Below, one piece after another: positions 9,420 to 22,332 of a stretch of 64,000 nt of DNA. The position numbers and the translations under genes are program-made. Numbering within the stretch: the stretch's first letter is position 1; each line of letters begins with the position of its first letter. This DNA is from Pseudomonas sp. NCCP-436. Lineage in GTDB: Bacteria; Pseudomonadota; Gammaproteobacteria; Pseudomonadales; Pseudomonadaceae. A model generated the notes under the pieces. It worked only from the letters and a program-made list of their open reading frames with translations. It had not been told where the DNA came from and made no database searches. The DNA lies in assembly GCF_019656335.1 (NCBI RefSeq), contig NZ_BPLZ01000003.1:186001-250000 (forward strand). The letters run 5' to 3'.

Positions 9420-10259
9420 ATGAGCGAAGATCGATCGAGCAACGAGCAAAGATCCTGGTTCAACAAGCTGACCCAGGCCTTTGCTCATGAGCCGAGAAAC
9501 CGCCAGGAACTGCTGGAAGTCCTGCGCGATGCCCATCAGAACCAACTGCTGGACAGTGAAGCGCTGTCCATCGTCGAGGGCGCCATCCAGGTCGCGGATC
9601 TGCAGGTACGCGACATCATGGTGCCGCGATCGCAGATGATCAGCATCAAGGCCAGCCAGACACCCCGTGATTTTCTGCCGGCCATCATCGATGCAGCCCA
9701 CTCGCGCTACCCGGTCATCGGTGAGAGCCTTGACGACGTGCTCGGCATTCTCCTGGCCAAGGATCTGCTGCCACTGATTCTTTCCGGCGAGCAACCGGAC
9801 TTCGACCTGACGAAGATGCTCCGCCCGGCCACCTTCGTTCCCGAATCCAAGCGTCTCAACGTGCTCCTGCGTGAATTCCGCGCCAACCACAACCATATGG
9901 CCGTAGTCATCGACGAATACGGTGGCGTCGCCGGACTGGTAACCATCGAAGACGTTCTGGAGCAGATCGTCGGCGATATCGAGGATGAGCACGACGTCGA
10001 GGAAAACGGCTATATCAAGCCACTTCCCTCCGGCGATTTCCTGATCAAGGCACTGACGCCTATCGACAGTTTCAACGAGGCCTTTGGCAGCGAATTTCCG
10101 GACGACACCTACGACACCGTAGGCGGCCTGGTCATGAGCGCCTTCGACCACCTGCCCAAACGTAACGAGATCACCACTATCGGCGATTTCCGCTTCCGCG
10201 TACTCAACGCCGACAGCCGACGCATTCACCTGCTACGGGTTACGCCGCTGAACCGCTAA
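9420..10259 (+). CDS. corC: CorC/HlyC-family CBS-domain protein
   Basis: 279 residues, cytoplasmic. VRDIMVPRSQM begins the first of two CBS domains (about residues 65-185) and a C-terminal CorC/HlyC transporter-associated domain follows (NGYIKPLPSGDFLI onward). The family is associated with magnesium/cobalt export and with the YbeX role in ribosome metabolism. It lacks the N-terminal DUF21 membrane domain, as expected for the short YbeX/CorC type. It follows ybeY after 121 bp and precedes lnt. Confidence 0.93.
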   Translation: MSEDRSSNEQRSWFNKLTQAFAHEPRNRQELLEVLRDAHQNQLLDSEALSIVEGAIQVADLQVRDIMVPRSQMISIKASQTPRDFLPAIIDAAHSRYPVIGESLDDVLGILLAKDLLPLILSGEQPDFDLTKMLRPATFVPESKRLNVLLREFRANHNHMAVVIDEYGGVAGLVTIEDVLEQIVGDIEDEHDVEENGYIKPLPSGDFLIKALTPIDSFNEAFGSEFPDDTYDTVGGLVMSAFDHLPKRNEITTIGDFRFRVLNADSRRIHLLRVTPLNR

Positions 10260-10266
10260 AAAACCG

Positions 10267-10295
10267 GCCTCGCCATGGCACACCCATGGCGAGGC
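10267..10295. terminator. Strong hairpin between corC and lnt
   Basis: GCCTCGCCATGG (10267-10278) pairs perfectly with 10284-10295 around a CACAC loop. The adjoining A-run (10258-10263) makes a T-run only on the minus strand, so it has intrinsic-terminator form for antisense transcription; on the plus strand it would at most attenuate corC-lnt readthrough. Confidence 0.6.
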
Positions 10296-10362
10296 AGCAG
10301 CCGGCTTCCCTCTGCGACCGTTGCGCTCTAACCTTGCGCCACCACATTCCCAGGACTTGCCC

Positions 10363-11886
10363 ATGCTGCACTGGATGACTCGCCCGGGCTGGCCCGGCAA
10401 CCTCCTCGCTCTGCTTGCCGGCGCCATCTCGCCACTAGCCTTCGCGCCCTTCGATATCTGGCCGCTGGCGGTACTCTCGATCGGCCTGCTGTATCTGGTG
10501 TTGCGAGAACTGCGCCCGGCCCAGGCCGCTCTGCGCGGCTGGTGCTACGGTTTCGGCACCTTCGCCGCCGGTACCAGCTGGGTGTACGTCAGCATCCATG
10601 ACTACGGCGCCGCCTCTCCCGCACTCGCCAGCCTGCTGACCCTGGGATTCGTTGCCGGACTCGGGCTGTTTTTCGCTCTGATGAGCGCCGTCTGGGCCCG
10701 CTGGGTGCGACGCAGCGAGGCACCACTGGCCGATGCCCTGGCCTTTGCCGCCCTGTGGCTGCTGCAGGAAGTCTTCCGTGGCTGGTTCCTTACCGGATTT
10801 CCCTGGCTCTACGCCGGTTACAGCCAGCTCAGCGGCCCATTGGCCGGCCTCGCACCGGTCGGCGGCGTGTGGCTGATTTCCTTCGTTCTTGCTCTGAGCG
10901 CCGCGCTGATCGTCAACCTTGAAGCGCTACGTCCGCACAGATCCCGCTATTTCGCAGGCTTGGCTCTGCTGCTGGCCCCCTGGCTGGCCGGCCTGGCCCT
11001 GCAGGATCGCGCCTGGACCCAGCCCGCAGGCAAACCACTGACAGTGGCGGCAGTGCAGGGCAACGTGGAGCAGAACATGAAATGGGATCCGCAGCAGCTC
11101 AATGCGCAGTTGGCGCTGTACCGCGACCTCAGCTTCAGCGCCCGGCAGGTGGATCTCCTGGTCTGGCCGGAAACCGCCATTCCAGTATTGCGGGACATGG
11201 CCCAAGGCTACATCGGCGTGATGGATCGCTTCGCCCGTGATCGTCAAAGCGCATTGATCACCGGCGTGCCGCTGCGTCAGGCCAACGATGCCGGCGAGTT
11301 GCGCTACTACAACGCAATCATCGGCATCGGTGACAGTCAGGGCACCTACCTCAAGCAGAAGCTGGTGCCGTTCGGCGAATACGTGCCGCTGCAGGACATG
11401 CTGCGCGGACTGATTGCCTTCTTTGATCTGCCAATGTCCGACTTCGCCCGTGGGCCGGCTAACCAGTCGCCACTGCTGGCCAAGGGTTACCGCATTGCCC
11501 CGTTTATCTGCTACGAGGTGGTCTATCCGGAGTTTGCTGCAACCCTTGCAGCCGATAGCGACATCCTGCTGACGGTAAGCAATGACGCCTGGTTTGGCCG
11601 CTCCATCGGCCCCCTGCAACACCTGCAGATGGCGCAGATGCGCGCACTGGAGAGCGGGCGCTGGATGATTCGCGCGACCAACAACGGCGTCACCGTGGTC
11701 ATCGACCCCTATGGCCGTGTGCAGCAATGGCTGCCGCAGTTCGAGCAGGGCGTGCTGTACGGAGAGGCCACCCCAATGCAGGGCCTGACGCCCTATCTGC
11801 AGTGGCGGATCTGGCCGCTGGCGCTGCTCTGTGCTCTGCTGCTGGGCTGGGCACTACTGGCCGGGCGCATGGCGAAAACGCTGTAA
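10363..11886 (+). CDS. lnt: Apolipoprotein N-acyltransferase
   Basis: 507 residues. Inner-membrane enzyme that adds the third acyl chain to outer-membrane lipoproteins. Several N-terminal helices are followed by a periplasmic nitrilase-fold domain: catalytic Glu in VWPETAIPVL, Lys in LKQKLVPFGEYVP, Cys in APFICYEVVYPE. A last helix precedes the end. ATG at 10363 has AGGA upstream; the ATG at 10375 is an alternative. It converges on the YdcF gene with a 4-bp gap. Confidence 0.96.
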   Translation: MLHWMTRPGWPGNLLALLAGAISPLAFAPFDIWPLAVLSIGLLYLVLRELRPAQAALRGWCYGFGTFAAGTSWVYVSIHDYGAASPALASLLTLGFVAGLGLFFALMSAVWARWVRRSEAPLADALAFAALWLLQEVFRGWFLTGFPWLYAGYSQLSGPLAGLAPVGGVWLISFVLALSAALIVNLEALRPHRSRYFAGLALLLAPWLAGLALQDRAWTQPAGKPLTVAAVQGNVEQNMKWDPQQLNAQLALYRDLSFSARQVDLLVWPETAIPVLRDMAQGYIGVMDRFARDRQSALITGVPLRQANDAGELRYYNAIIGIGDSQGTYLKQKLVPFGEYVPLQDMLRGLIAFFDLPMSDFARGPANQSPLLAKGYRIAPFICYEVVYPEFAATLAADSDILLTVSNDAWFGRSIGPLQHLQMAQMRALESGRWMIRATNNGVTVVIDPYGRVQQWLPQFEQGVLYGEATPMQGLTPYLQWRIWPLALLCALLLGWALLAGRMAKTL

Positions 11887-11890
11887 TTGG

Positions 11891-12661
11891 TCATTCACGA
11901 CCGTAGAGCAACGGATAGAGCAGCAGTCCAGCGGCCTCGTTGAGCAACTGGCTGCTCTGCCAGATCACCAGCGACTCGGGCAACCAGCCGCCCAGCGGCC
12001 GCTCGTAACTACGGCCAAGATGCCCCGTTGGCGCGCTGACTACGTCAAAGCCGGCCTGTTCGAAGCTCCAGCGCGCCCGAGGCATGTGCCAGGCCTGGGT
12101 CACCAGCACCACCCGACGGATACCCTGCGGCTGCAACAGCTCGGCACTGAAACGGGCGTTCTCCCAGGTGGTTCGACTGCCCTCTTCCAACCAGCGTACC
12201 GGCACACCGTAGTCCTGCTGCAGCACCTCGGCCATCAGCGCCGCCTCGCTGGGTGGCCACCCATAGTGCAGTCCGCCACTGGTTGCCAGCGGAAGCCCTG
12301 AAGCCCGCGCCAGACGTGCCGCATAACGCAGCCGCTCAAGCGCCATCAGTCCTGGCTGATCCACATTTCCCCAGCCCGGCTCATGCTGCTGACGGCCAGC
12401 GCCAAGCACGACGATGGCATCGGCGCGCCCGGCCAGCTCCGGCCAGTCCGCAGGAGTCAGTACCGGCTCCCGCTCAAGAAGCCTGGCAGCTCCCTGCATC
12501 ACCGCCGGCAGACTCATCAGCCAGAGCCCGCCGAGCCCTGCAATCAGGCACAGACAGGCCAGCCGCGGACGTGCACGCCGCAACCACCAGGCCAGCAAGA
12601 TCAGCAGTAACAGGACACCCGGCGGCATCAACAACTGCTTGAAAATATAACGAATCGGCAT
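11891..12661 (-). CDS. YdcF/ElyC-like DUF218 membrane protein
   Basis: 256 residues. Two N-terminal membrane helices (GVLLLLILLAWWLRR and LACLCLIAGLGGLWLMSLP) are followed by a DUF218 domain (DAIVVLGAGRQQ, SGGLHYG, EEGSRTTWENA, VVLVTQAWHMPRA), the pattern of ElyC/YdcF proteins linked to envelope polysaccharide biogenesis. A good ribosome site (GGAGGTG) sits before ATG at 12661. Catalytic role in this subfamily is not established. Confidence 0.88.
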   Translation of the reverse strand: MPIRYIFKQLLMPPGVLLLLILLAWWLRRARPRLACLCLIAGLGGLWLMSLPAVMQGAARLLEREPVLTPADWPELAGRADAIVVLGAGRQQHEPGWGNVDQPGLMALERLRYAARLARASGLPLATSGGLHYGWPPSEAALMAEVLQQDYGVPVRWLEEGSRTTWENARFSAELLQPQGIRRVVLVTQAWHMPRARWSFEQAGFDVVSAPTGHLGRSYERPLGGWLPESLVIWQSSQLLNEAAGLLLYPLLYGRE

Positions 12662-12696
12662 TGAGCACCTCCGCGGCGCCCAAGCCTAGCAGCTTG

Positions 12697-12912
12697 TCAC
12701 GGCTGCAGACGAGGCAGCCGCTGCAAGTCACCCCTCAGGTAGGCATGGATCAGCTCCAGTTCGGCCGTCGTCAGTCCGACAAGCTCCAGTTCCTGCGCTG
12801 AGCCGCTCTGCAGATGGCCAATGCTGTCGACCTGCTCCAGCGCCTGGGCCAAACGTCGCAACAGACGCTCGTAGAGATCATCTCTGCGTTTTGCGTACCA
12901 TCCGTCCCCCAT
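12697..12912 (-). CDS. Small YbeL-like protein lacking the zinc-ribbon half
   Basis: 71 residues from ATG at 12912, preceded by AGGTGG. The segment ending GLTTAELELIHAYLRGDLQRL resembles the helical N-terminal part of YbeL/DUF1451 proteins (ELT-x-E-x-x-E-L-x-x-x-I-R-x-D-L), which normally continue to a C-terminal zinc ribbon. Here the protein stops right after that segment, with no cysteines, 35 bp before the YdcF-type gene that it probably co-transcribes with. A TTG at 12954 would add 14 residues. The family assignment is from memory of the pattern and is tentative. Confidence 0.6.
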   Translation of the reverse strand: MGDGWYAKRRDDLYERLLRRLAQALEQVDSIGHLQSGSAQELELVGLTTAELELIHAYLRGDLQRLPRLQP

Positions 12913-15835
<2,923 letters not shown>

Positions 15836-15889
15836 CAACCAGTGGCGCCGTCCGGTGGCGGCGCCGCGATCCGCCAAGGGGATATGAGA

Positions 15890-16501
15890 ATGATGAAACG
15901 GAATCTGCTGGTGATCGGTCTGGCCAGCCTGCTGGGTGCATGCGGCTTCCAGCTGCGCGGCACCGGTGACGTGCAGTTCGCTCTGACCGAACTCAACGTC
16001 ACCGCCCGCAACACCTATGGTGAAACCGTCCAGGAGCTGCGCGAAGTGCTGCAACACAACGGTGTTCGCGTGCATGCCGGCGCCCCCTACAAACTGGTCA
16101 TCACCCAGGAAAGCGAAGAGCGCCGCAGTGCCAGCTTCAACAGCGGCGCCCGCACTGCCGAATACGAGCTGAACATGGCTCTGCAGTACGAAATCCGTGG
16201 CTCGCGCGACCTGCGCCTGCTCAACGACCAGGTGAATGTACAAAGCTACTACCAGCAGGACGACAACAACCTGGCCGGCTCCGATCAGGAAGCCAATCAA
16301 CTGCGCGGTGAGATGCGCCGTGAGCTGATTCAGCGCCTGTCGCAGAACCTGCAGCAGATCACCCCGGCCCAGCTCGACGAGCTGCAGCAGACCGCCGAGG
16401 CCCGTCGTCAGGCGGAGATCGAGGCGCGCCGGGCTGCCAAGCGCATGCAACAGGAACAGAGCGCTCCGCTGCAATCGCCCATCGAACTGCCGCTGCCCTG
16501 A
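15890..16501 (+). CDS. lptE: LPS-assembly lipoprotein LptE
   Basis: 203 residues. Lipoprotein signal MMKRNLLVIGLASLLGAC with the lipobox cysteine at residue 18, followed by GFQLRG, the family's opening. LptE plugs LptD in the outer membrane during LPS insertion. Of three close ATGs (15884, 15890, 15893), 15890 is best spaced (7 nt) from AAGGGGA. The C-terminal tail after about residue 165 is strongly charged and Glu/Arg/Gln-rich, as in other pseudomonad LptE proteins. Confidence 0.93.
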   Translation: MMKRNLLVIGLASLLGACGFQLRGTGDVQFALTELNVTARNTYGETVQELREVLQHNGVRVHAGAPYKLVITQESEERRSASFNSGARTAEYELNMALQYEIRGSRDLRLLNDQVNVQSYYQQDDNNLAGSDQEANQLRGEMRRELIQRLSQNLQQITPAQLDELQQTAEARRQAEIEARRAAKRMQQEQSAPLQSPIELPLP

Positions 16502-16544
16502 GCCTGCCGGGCCGCCCAGGCGGCCCCCTGGCCCGAACGTTCCG

Positions 16545-17576
16545 ATGAAACTCGCTCCGGCTCAACTCGGCAAACACCTGCAGGGCTCTCTCGCCCCGAT
16601 CTATGCCGTCAGCGGCGATGAACCCCTGCTCTGCCAGGAAGCTGCCGACGCCATTCGCACTGCCTGTCGCCAGCAGGGCTTCAGCGAGCGCCAGGTGTTC
16701 AACGCCGAAGCCAACTTCGATTGGGGAAACCTGCTTCAGGCCGGCGCCAGCCTCTCGCTGTTCGCCGAAAAGCGCCTGCTGGAATTGCGCCTGCCCTCCG
16801 GCAAACCGGGCGACAAGGGGGCTGCTGCCTTGCTTGAATACCTCGCCCGCCCACCGGAGGACACCGTGCTGCTGCTGAGCCTGCCCAAGCTCGACGGCAG
16901 CACGCAAAAGAGTAAGTGGGCCAAGGCCCTGATCGACGGCCAGACCAGCCAGTTCATCCAGATCTGGCCAGTGGATGCACATCAGTTGCCGCAATGGATC
17001 CGCCAGCGCCTGGCCCAGGCCGGACTGAACGCCAGCGCTGACGCCGTGGAAATGATCGCCGCGCGGGTTGAAGGCAACCTGCTTGCTGCCGCCCAGGAGG
17101 TGGAAAAGCTCAAGCTGCTGGCCGAAGGCAACCAGATCGACACTGAAACCGTGCAGGCTGCTGTTGCCGACAGTGCCCGCTTCGATGTCTTCGGCCTGAT
17201 CGACTGCGCCCTTACCGGGGATGCCGTACATGCCCTGCGCATGCTTGAAGGGCTGCGCGGCGAAGGCGTGGAAACGCCGGTGATCCTCTGGGCACTGGCA
17301 CGCGAGATCCGCCTGCTGGCCGGCCTCGCCCACCAGCAGAGCCAGGGCATCCCGCTGGACAAGGCCTTCTCAAGCGCCCGCCCACCGGTCTGGGACAAGC
17401 GCCGCCCGCTACTTTCCAAGGCTCTGCAGCGCCACAGCAGCAAGCGCTGGGGCCAATTGCTGCAACAGGCGCAGATCATCGATGCACAGATCAAGGGGCA
17501 GGCGCCGGGCGATCCCTGGAACGACCTGTCCCTGCTGACCCTGCAACTGGCCGGCCAGCGCCTGCGCCTGAGCTGA
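16545..17576 (+). CDS. holA: DNA polymerase III delta subunit
   Basis: 343 residues. Clamp-loader delta wrench that opens the sliding clamp. The start MKLAPAQLGKHLQGSLAPIY and the LYAVSGDEPLL-like stretch are typical, and the degenerate AAA+ body has no Walker A, as expected. It lies 43 bp after lptE, the conserved leuS-lptE-holA order. Confidence 0.95.
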   Translation: MKLAPAQLGKHLQGSLAPIYAVSGDEPLLCQEAADAIRTACRQQGFSERQVFNAEANFDWGNLLQAGASLSLFAEKRLLELRLPSGKPGDKGAAALLEYLARPPEDTVLLLSLPKLDGSTQKSKWAKALIDGQTSQFIQIWPVDAHQLPQWIRQRLAQAGLNASADAVEMIAARVEGNLLAAAQEVEKLKLLAEGNQIDTETVQAAVADSARFDVFGLIDCALTGDAVHALRMLEGLRGEGVETPVILWALAREIRLLAGLAHQQSQGIPLDKAFSSARPPVWDKRRPLLSKALQRHSSKRWGQLLQQAQIIDAQIKGQAPGDPWNDLSLLTLQLAGQRLRLS

Positions 17577-17661
17577 CGGCGGCGCTGGCTGGACTTTTCC
17601 CGGAGGCAGGCGCATAGTCCGCGCGCCCGCACTCAGGGCAGGCATGCAAGGAGAAAGCCCC

Positions 17662-17856
17662 ATGAGCAAGAAAGCCGGCAAGCGGCCGAACAAGGCCAAG
17701 TCCATTATTGCCCAGCCGCTGTTCCGCAGCCGCGAAGAACGCCCTCTCAAGGGCAAGGGCAGCTACCGCCGCGAAGCCTCCCGCAACTGGGAGGCTTCGT
17801 ACTTTATGGGGTGGATCAAATCCACAATGGCCCAGTGCATGCCATGCTCATGCTAA
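17662..17856 (+). CDS. arfA: Alternative ribosome-rescue factor A
   Basis: 64 residues from ATG at 17662 behind a good ribosome site (AGGAGAAAG). QPLFRSREE, KGKGSY and NWEAS reproduce the conserved ArfA core that lets ArfA recruit RF2 to stalled ribosomes. A perfect 11-bp hairpin lies inside the coding region (17772-17799, codons 37-46), so transcripts are expected to end or be cleaved before the stop codon and give a non-stop mRNA. The encoded C-terminal tail past residue 47 is hydrophobic and Cys-rich and would be absent from the active, truncated form. Confidence 0.9.
   Translation: MSKKAGKRPNKAKSIIAQPLFRSREERPLKGKGSYRREASRNWEASYFMGWIKSTMAQCMPCSC
17772..17805 (+). terminator. Hairpin inside arfA coding region
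   Basis: CGAAGCCTCCC (17772-17782) pairs perfectly with 17789-17799 around the loop GCAACT, followed by TACTTT. It has the form of an intrinsic terminator or RNase III target placed before the arfA stop, matching the known self-regulation of arfA by trans-translation in other gammaproteobacteria. Confidence 0.8.
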
Positions 17857-17888
17857 TGTAGCGACCTGCTAAACGCTCCGAGACAGAC

Positions 17889-19142
17889 ATGCCCCATCAG
17901 TTTCCTCGCCGCACGCTGGCCCTGATCCCCCTCATCATGCTCGCGGCCTGCGCCCAGGCTCCAGCCGAGTCCCTGCCGGCGCCGACACCTGCATCAGCGG
18001 TCGCCCCCCTGGCCGAACCGACTCCCAGCTTTGCCCAGTGGCGCCAGACACTACGCGAAGAAGCACTGACCAGCGGCATCGACGCAGCCCTGTTTGACCG
18101 CGTCATGGCCGACATCAGCCCGGACCCTGCGGTACTCAAGGCCGACAGCAGCCAGCCGGAGTTCACCCGCCCGGTGTGGGAATACCTCGACGGCGCCGTC
18201 TCCGGCAACCGCATCGGCCGCGGCCGGGTACTACTGGCCCAGCATCATCTGATGCTGCAGCGCATCGAACAGCAGTACGGTGTCGATGCCCAGATTCTGG
18301 TAGCGATCTGGGGCCTGGAAAGCAACTTCGGCAATAACATCGGCAGCCACAGCGTGATCCGCTCGCTGACAACCCTGGCCTTTGAGGGACGCCGCCAGGA
18401 CTTCTGGCGTACCCAGTTACTGGCGGCCCTGCAGATCCTGCAACAAGGCGACATCAGCGCCGAAAGCATGATCGGCTCCTGGGCCGGCGCCATGGGGCAG
18501 ACCCAGTTCATGCCCACCACCTACAACCAGCACGCGGTGGATTTTGACGGTGACGGTCGTCGCGATCTATGGAACTCCTCCAGCGACGCCCTAGCCTCAG
18601 CCGCCCACTACCTGCAGGCTTCCGGCTGGCAAACAGGCCAGCCATGGGGTTTCGAAGTGCGCCTGCCGGATCACTTCGACTATTCCCTGGCCGATCCGCA
18701 AGAGCGCCGCAGCCTTGCCGAATGGGCCGCACTGGGCGTGCGCCCGCTGGTTCCCACCGGCGCGGCCGCCAGTGCGCGGGCCGAACTGGCCCTGCCGGCC
18801 GGTCACCGTGGTCCGGCCTTCCTGCTGCTGGACAACTTCCGCAGCATCCTCAGGTACAACAATTCCACTTCCTACGCTCTGGCCATCGGCCTGCTTTCCG
18901 ACAATCTGATGCGTCCCACCGAGGTCAGCGGAAACTGGCCGCGCGATGAGCAACAACTGGGCCGCAGCGAACGCATTGAGCTGCAGCAACTGCTGACACT
19001 CAACGGCTTCGACCCGGGGCCTGCCGACGGCATCATCGGCGCCAACACGCGCAAAGCGATCCGTGCCCTGCAGCTACAGCTGAACTGGCCGGCGGATGGC
19101 TATCCGACACGTCAGTTGCTACTGAAACTGCGTCAGCGCTGA
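17889..19142 (+). CDS. Lytic murein transglycosylase (MltB/SltH type) with peptidoglycan-binding domain
   Basis: 417 residues. Lipoprotein signal with lipobox LAAC (Cys21), a proline/alanine linker, then an MltB-type catalytic domain: [12 protein letters not shown] carries the catalytic Glu, [20 protein letters not shown] and [10 protein letters not shown] are family motifs. A C-terminal PG-binding-1 domain ends the protein ([20 protein letters not shown]). It cleaves glycan strands with 1,6-anhydro product formation at the outer-membrane inner face. Confidence 0.93.
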   Translation: MPHQFPRRTLALIPLIMLAACAQAPAESLPAPTPASAVAPLAEPTPSFAQWRQTLREEALTSGIDAALFDRVMADISPDPAVLKADSSQPEFTRPVWEYLDGAVSGNRIGRGRVLLAQHHLMLQRIEQQYGVDAQILVAIWGLESNFGNNIGSHSVIRSLTTLAFEGRRQDFWRTQLLAALQILQQGDISAESMIGSWAGAMGQTQFMPTTYNQHAVDFDGDGRRDLWNSSSDALASAAHYLQASGWQTGQPWGFEVRLPDHFDYSLADPQERRSLAEWAALGVRPLVPTGAAASARAELALPAGHRGPAFLLLDNFRSILRYNNSTSYALAIGLLSDNLMRPTEVSGNWPRDEQQLGRSERIELQQLLTLNGFDPGPADGIIGANTRKAIRALQLQLNWPADGYPTRQLLLKLRQR

Positions 19143-19281
19143 GATCGCGCTGCAGCTGAATCCGGCAGCGCCGGAGCGCAGTCGACCGGCGGTGCCGACG
19201 CCCCGGGCGCCCTTCTGTGATAGACTCCCGGACGGCCACGAGCCACCGCCAGTGGAACCCCTACCGGAGTCCAGATTCCCA

Positions 19282-20334
19282 ATGTCCGACACTTCCTCGC
19301 CCAAACCCGTAGCCAGCGGCGAAAAGTTCCGCACCGCCCAGGGCATTACCGCGATCAAGGACGGCCAGAAGCGCCGCGCCTCGGCCGAGCCCCAGGTTTT
19401 CGAACCCAAGCCCAAGTGGCTACGCGTCAAGGCCCCTGGCGGCAGCCGCTTCGAGGCCGTCAAGCGCAACGTCGGCGAACATCGCCTGAGTACCGTCTGC
19501 CAGGAGTCGCACTGCCCGAATATGGGCGAATGCTGGTCGAACGGCACCGCCACCATCATGCTGATGGGTTCGGTATGCACCCGGGCCTGCCGCTTCTGCG
19601 CGGTGGATACCGGCAATCCGAATGGCTGGCTCGATCCGGAAGAGCCGCAAAATACTGCCCGTTCCGTAGAGCTGATGGCCCTGCGCTACATCGTGTTGAC
19701 CTCGGTGGATCGTGACGATCTGCAAGACGGCGGCGCCAGCCACTACGCCGCCTGCGTGCGCGCCATCAAGGAAAACACTCCACAGGTAGTGGTCGAGGCC
19801 CTGACGCCGGACTTCGACGGTGACCACAAGGCCATCGAGCTGGTGGTGGACTCGGGTCTTGAGGTGTTCGCACAGAACGTCGAGACGGTCAAGCGTCTGA
19901 CCCATGTGGTGCGCGATCCACGCGCCGGTTACGAGAAGACCCTGAATGTGCTGGCTCATGCCAAGCGCCATCGACCGGACATCCTGACCAAGACCAGCCT
20001 GATGCTGGGCCTGGGCGAGACCGACGAGGAAATCCTCGAAACCATGGATGACCTGCGCGCCATCGGCGTGGACATCCTTACCCTCGGCCAGTATCTGCAA
20101 CCAACCCGCAACCACCTCAAGGTGCAGCGCTGGGTCAGCCCGGAAGAGTTCAACCGCCTGCGCGACATTGGCCTGGAAAAGGGCTTCATGGAAGTCGCCG
20201 CCGGCCCGCTGGTGCGCTCCAGCTACCGCGCCGACCGGGTGTTCGAGAAGAACAACCTGGGCCTGGCAGCACCTGTACCGGTGCCTGGGCAGGAGGTCAA
20301 TGCCAGTCTGATTCCAGCGCTGAACCTCAACTGA
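19282..20334 (+). CDS. lipA: Lipoyl synthase
   Basis: 350 residues. Radical-SAM enzyme inserting two sulfurs into octanoyl-protein. The auxiliary cluster motif is [12 protein letters not shown], and the radical-SAM motif is [20 protein letters not shown] and the C-terminal RSSYRAD serine are also present. ATG at 19282 begins MSDTSSPKP. No lipB is visible in the window. A two-way terminator follows at 20353. Confidence 0.97.
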   Translation: MSDTSSPKPVASGEKFRTAQGITAIKDGQKRRASAEPQVFEPKPKWLRVKAPGGSRFEAVKRNVGEHRLSTVCQESHCPNMGECWSNGTATIMLMGSVCTRACRFCAVDTGNPNGWLDPEEPQNTARSVELMALRYIVLTSVDRDDLQDGGASHYAACVRAIKENTPQVVVEALTPDFDGDHKAIELVVDSGLEVFAQNVETVKRLTHVVRDPRAGYEKTLNVLAHAKRHRPDILTKTSLMLGLGETDEEILETMDDLRAIGVDILTLGQYLQPTRNHLKVQRWVSPEEFNRLRDIGLEKGFMEVAAGPLVRSSYRADRVFEKNNLGLAAPVPVPGQEVNASLIPALNLN

Positions 20335-20352
20335 GCACAGCGCACAGAAAGG

Positions 20353-20380
20353 AAAAACGGGGCCCTGAGGCCCCGTTTTT
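20353..20380. terminator. Bidirectional intrinsic terminator between lipA and cysNC
   Basis: AAAAACGGGGCC (20353-20364) pairs with 20369-20380 around CTGA, giving a GC stem with a T-run on both strands. It serves the convergent lipA and cysNC. Confidence 0.9.
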
Positions 20381-20424
20381 CATTCAGACTTCCCGCCAGC
20401 ACAGCCGACGGGAGCCGTTCCGGA

Positions 20425-22320
20425 TCAGATCGCACCGCGCTGACGCAGCAGCTCCAGCACCGCCTTGACGCCCTCTTCCACCGATTGCGTCTGGGTGTCG
20501 ATCAGCAGATCCGCATTCAGCGGCACGTCATAGGGGAAGGACTCGCCCGGGATGTTGTCGCCACCGGCGGCATACAGCCCCTGCGGGTCGCGCTCGGCGC
20601 AGACCTGCGGCGAAGCCTGGACATAGACGGTAATCAGCCGCTCGGCACCGATCAGCGCTCGTGCCTGTTCACGCCCTTCGGCATCCGGAGCGACGAAGGC
20701 AGCCAGAGCTATCAATCCGGCCTCGTTGAACTGGCGTGCCACATGAGCAGCACGGCGCCAGTTCTCGGCACGACCGGCGCGATCCTGTGGCAGGCCCTTG
20801 TTCAGGTCATGACGCAGGTTCTGGCCGTCGAGCACATAGACCGCACGGCCCATGTCGAACAGCTTGCGCTCCACGGCATAGGCCAGGGTGCTCTTGCCTG
20901 CACCGGAGAGACCACTGAACAGCACGGTGGCCGGACGCTGACCGAAGCGCAGCGCGCGCTCCTCGGTGGAAACGTGAGCCAGGCGGCCATGCGGACCGGC
21001 ACCGTGCGCCACCGGATCGGCGATGATCATGCCGGCACCGACAGTGGCGTTGGTCAGCCGGTCGATGACGATGAAGGCGCCAGTGGTGCGGTTGTGTTCG
21101 TAGCCGTCCAGGGCAATGGGCACATCCAGCGCGACGCGCACCCGGGCAATCTCGTTGAGCTGCAGATTGCTGGCAGCGCTCTGCTCCAGCGTGTTGACGT
21201 CAACCTTGTGGACAATGCTCGGAATCGAGCCCGGCACATAGCTGGTGGCACGCTTGATGTCGTACTTCTTGCCCGGCAGCATCGGCTCCTCGCCCATCCA
21301 TACCAGCATGGCCTCGAAGCCGTCGGCGATTTGTGGACGGTTATCGGCATGCACCAGCATGTCGCCACGGGACACGTCGATCTCGTCTTCCAGCGTCAGG
21401 GTCACCGCCTGACCAGGACCGGCCTGCTCCAGTTCGCCCTCGAAGGTGACGATGGATTTGACCCGGCTGGTCTTGCCCGAAGGCAGCGCAGCCACTTCAT
21501 CACCCTTACGCACGATGCCGCTGGCCAGGGTGCCGGCGAAGCCGCGGAAGTTCAGGTTGGGCCGGTTGACGTACTGCACCGGGAAGCGCAGATCCTCGAA
21601 ATTGCGGTCACCCGCCACTTCCACGGTCTCGAGAATCTCCATCAGCGACTGGCCGGTGTACCAGGGCGAGCGCTCGGATCTGTTGACCACGTTGTCGCCC
21701 TTGAGCGCCGACATCGGCACGAAGTGCAACGAGCTGGGCTTGAGGTTGATCTTTTCGGCGAAGGCCAGGTAGTCGGCCTTGATCTGCTCGAACACGCCCT
21801 GATCGAAGTCCTTCAGATCCATCTTGTTGACTGCGACGACGATGTGCTTGATGCCCAGCAGGCTGGCGATAAAGCTGTGCCGACGGGTCTGGGTCTGCAC
21901 GCCGTAGCGGGCGTCGATCAGGATGATGGCCAGGTCGCAGGTCGAAGCACCGGTAGCCATGTTGCGGGTGTACTGCTCATGGCCGGGGGTATCGGCAATG
22001 ATGAACTTGCGCTTGGCAGTGCTGAAATAGCGGTAGGCCACATCGATGGTGATGCCCTGCTCGCGCTCGGCCTGCAGACCGTCGACCAGCAGCGCCAGGT
22101 CGACCTCATCACCGGTGGTGCCGACCTTCTTGGAATCCTTGGTGATGGCTTCCAGATGATCTTCGTAGATCATCTTGGAGTCGTGCAACAGGCGCCCGAT
22201 CAGGGTACTTTTGCCGTCATCGACGTTGCCACAGGTGAGGAAGCGCAGCAGTTCCTTGCGCTCGTGCTGGGCCAGGTAGGCGAGGATGTCCTGGCTGATC
22301 AGATCGGATTGGTGACTCAT
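20425..22320 (-). CDS. cysNC: Bifunctional sulfate adenylyltransferase subunit 1 / adenylylsulfate kinase
   Basis: 631 residues. The N-terminal EF-Tu-like GTPase has [22 protein letters not shown] and [10 protein letters not shown]; beta-barrel domains follow, then an APS kinase domain from about residue 460 with P-loop [11 protein letters not shown] and [14 protein letters not shown]. With CysD it makes APS from sulfate and ATP, and the CysC part makes PAPS. AAGGA precedes the ATG, 12 bp after cysD. The opposite strand shows a very long open frame (20485-23445) that I judge to be a shadow. Confidence 0.97.
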   Translation of the reverse strand: MSHQSDLISQDILAYLAQHERKELLRFLTCGNVDDGKSTLIGRLLHDSKMIYEDHLEAITKDSKKVGTTGDEVDLALLVDGLQAEREQGITIDVAYRYFSTAKRKFIIADTPGHEQYTRNMATGASTCDLAIILIDARYGVQTQTRRHSFIASLLGIKHIVVAVNKMDLKDFDQGVFEQIKADYLAFAEKINLKPSSLHFVPMSALKGDNVVNRSERSPWYTGQSLMEILETVEVAGDRNFEDLRFPVQYVNRPNLNFRGFAGTLASGIVRKGDEVAALPSGKTSRVKSIVTFEGELEQAGPGQAVTLTLEDEIDVSRGDMLVHADNRPQIADGFEAMLVWMGEEPMLPGKKYDIKRATSYVPGSIPSIVHKVDVNTLEQSAASNLQLNEIARVRVALDVPIALDGYEHNRTTGAFIVIDRLTNATVGAGMIIADPVAHGAGPHGRLAHVSTEERALRFGQRPATVLFSGLSGAGKSTLAYAVERKLFDMGRAVYVLDGQNLRHDLNKGLPQDRAGRAENWRRAAHVARQFNEAGLIALAAFVAPDAEGREQARALIGAERLITVYVQASPQVCAERDPQGLYAAGGDNIPGESFPYDVPLNADLLIDTQTQSVEEGVKAVLELLRQRGAI

Positions 22321-22332
22321 GATGCGGAATCC

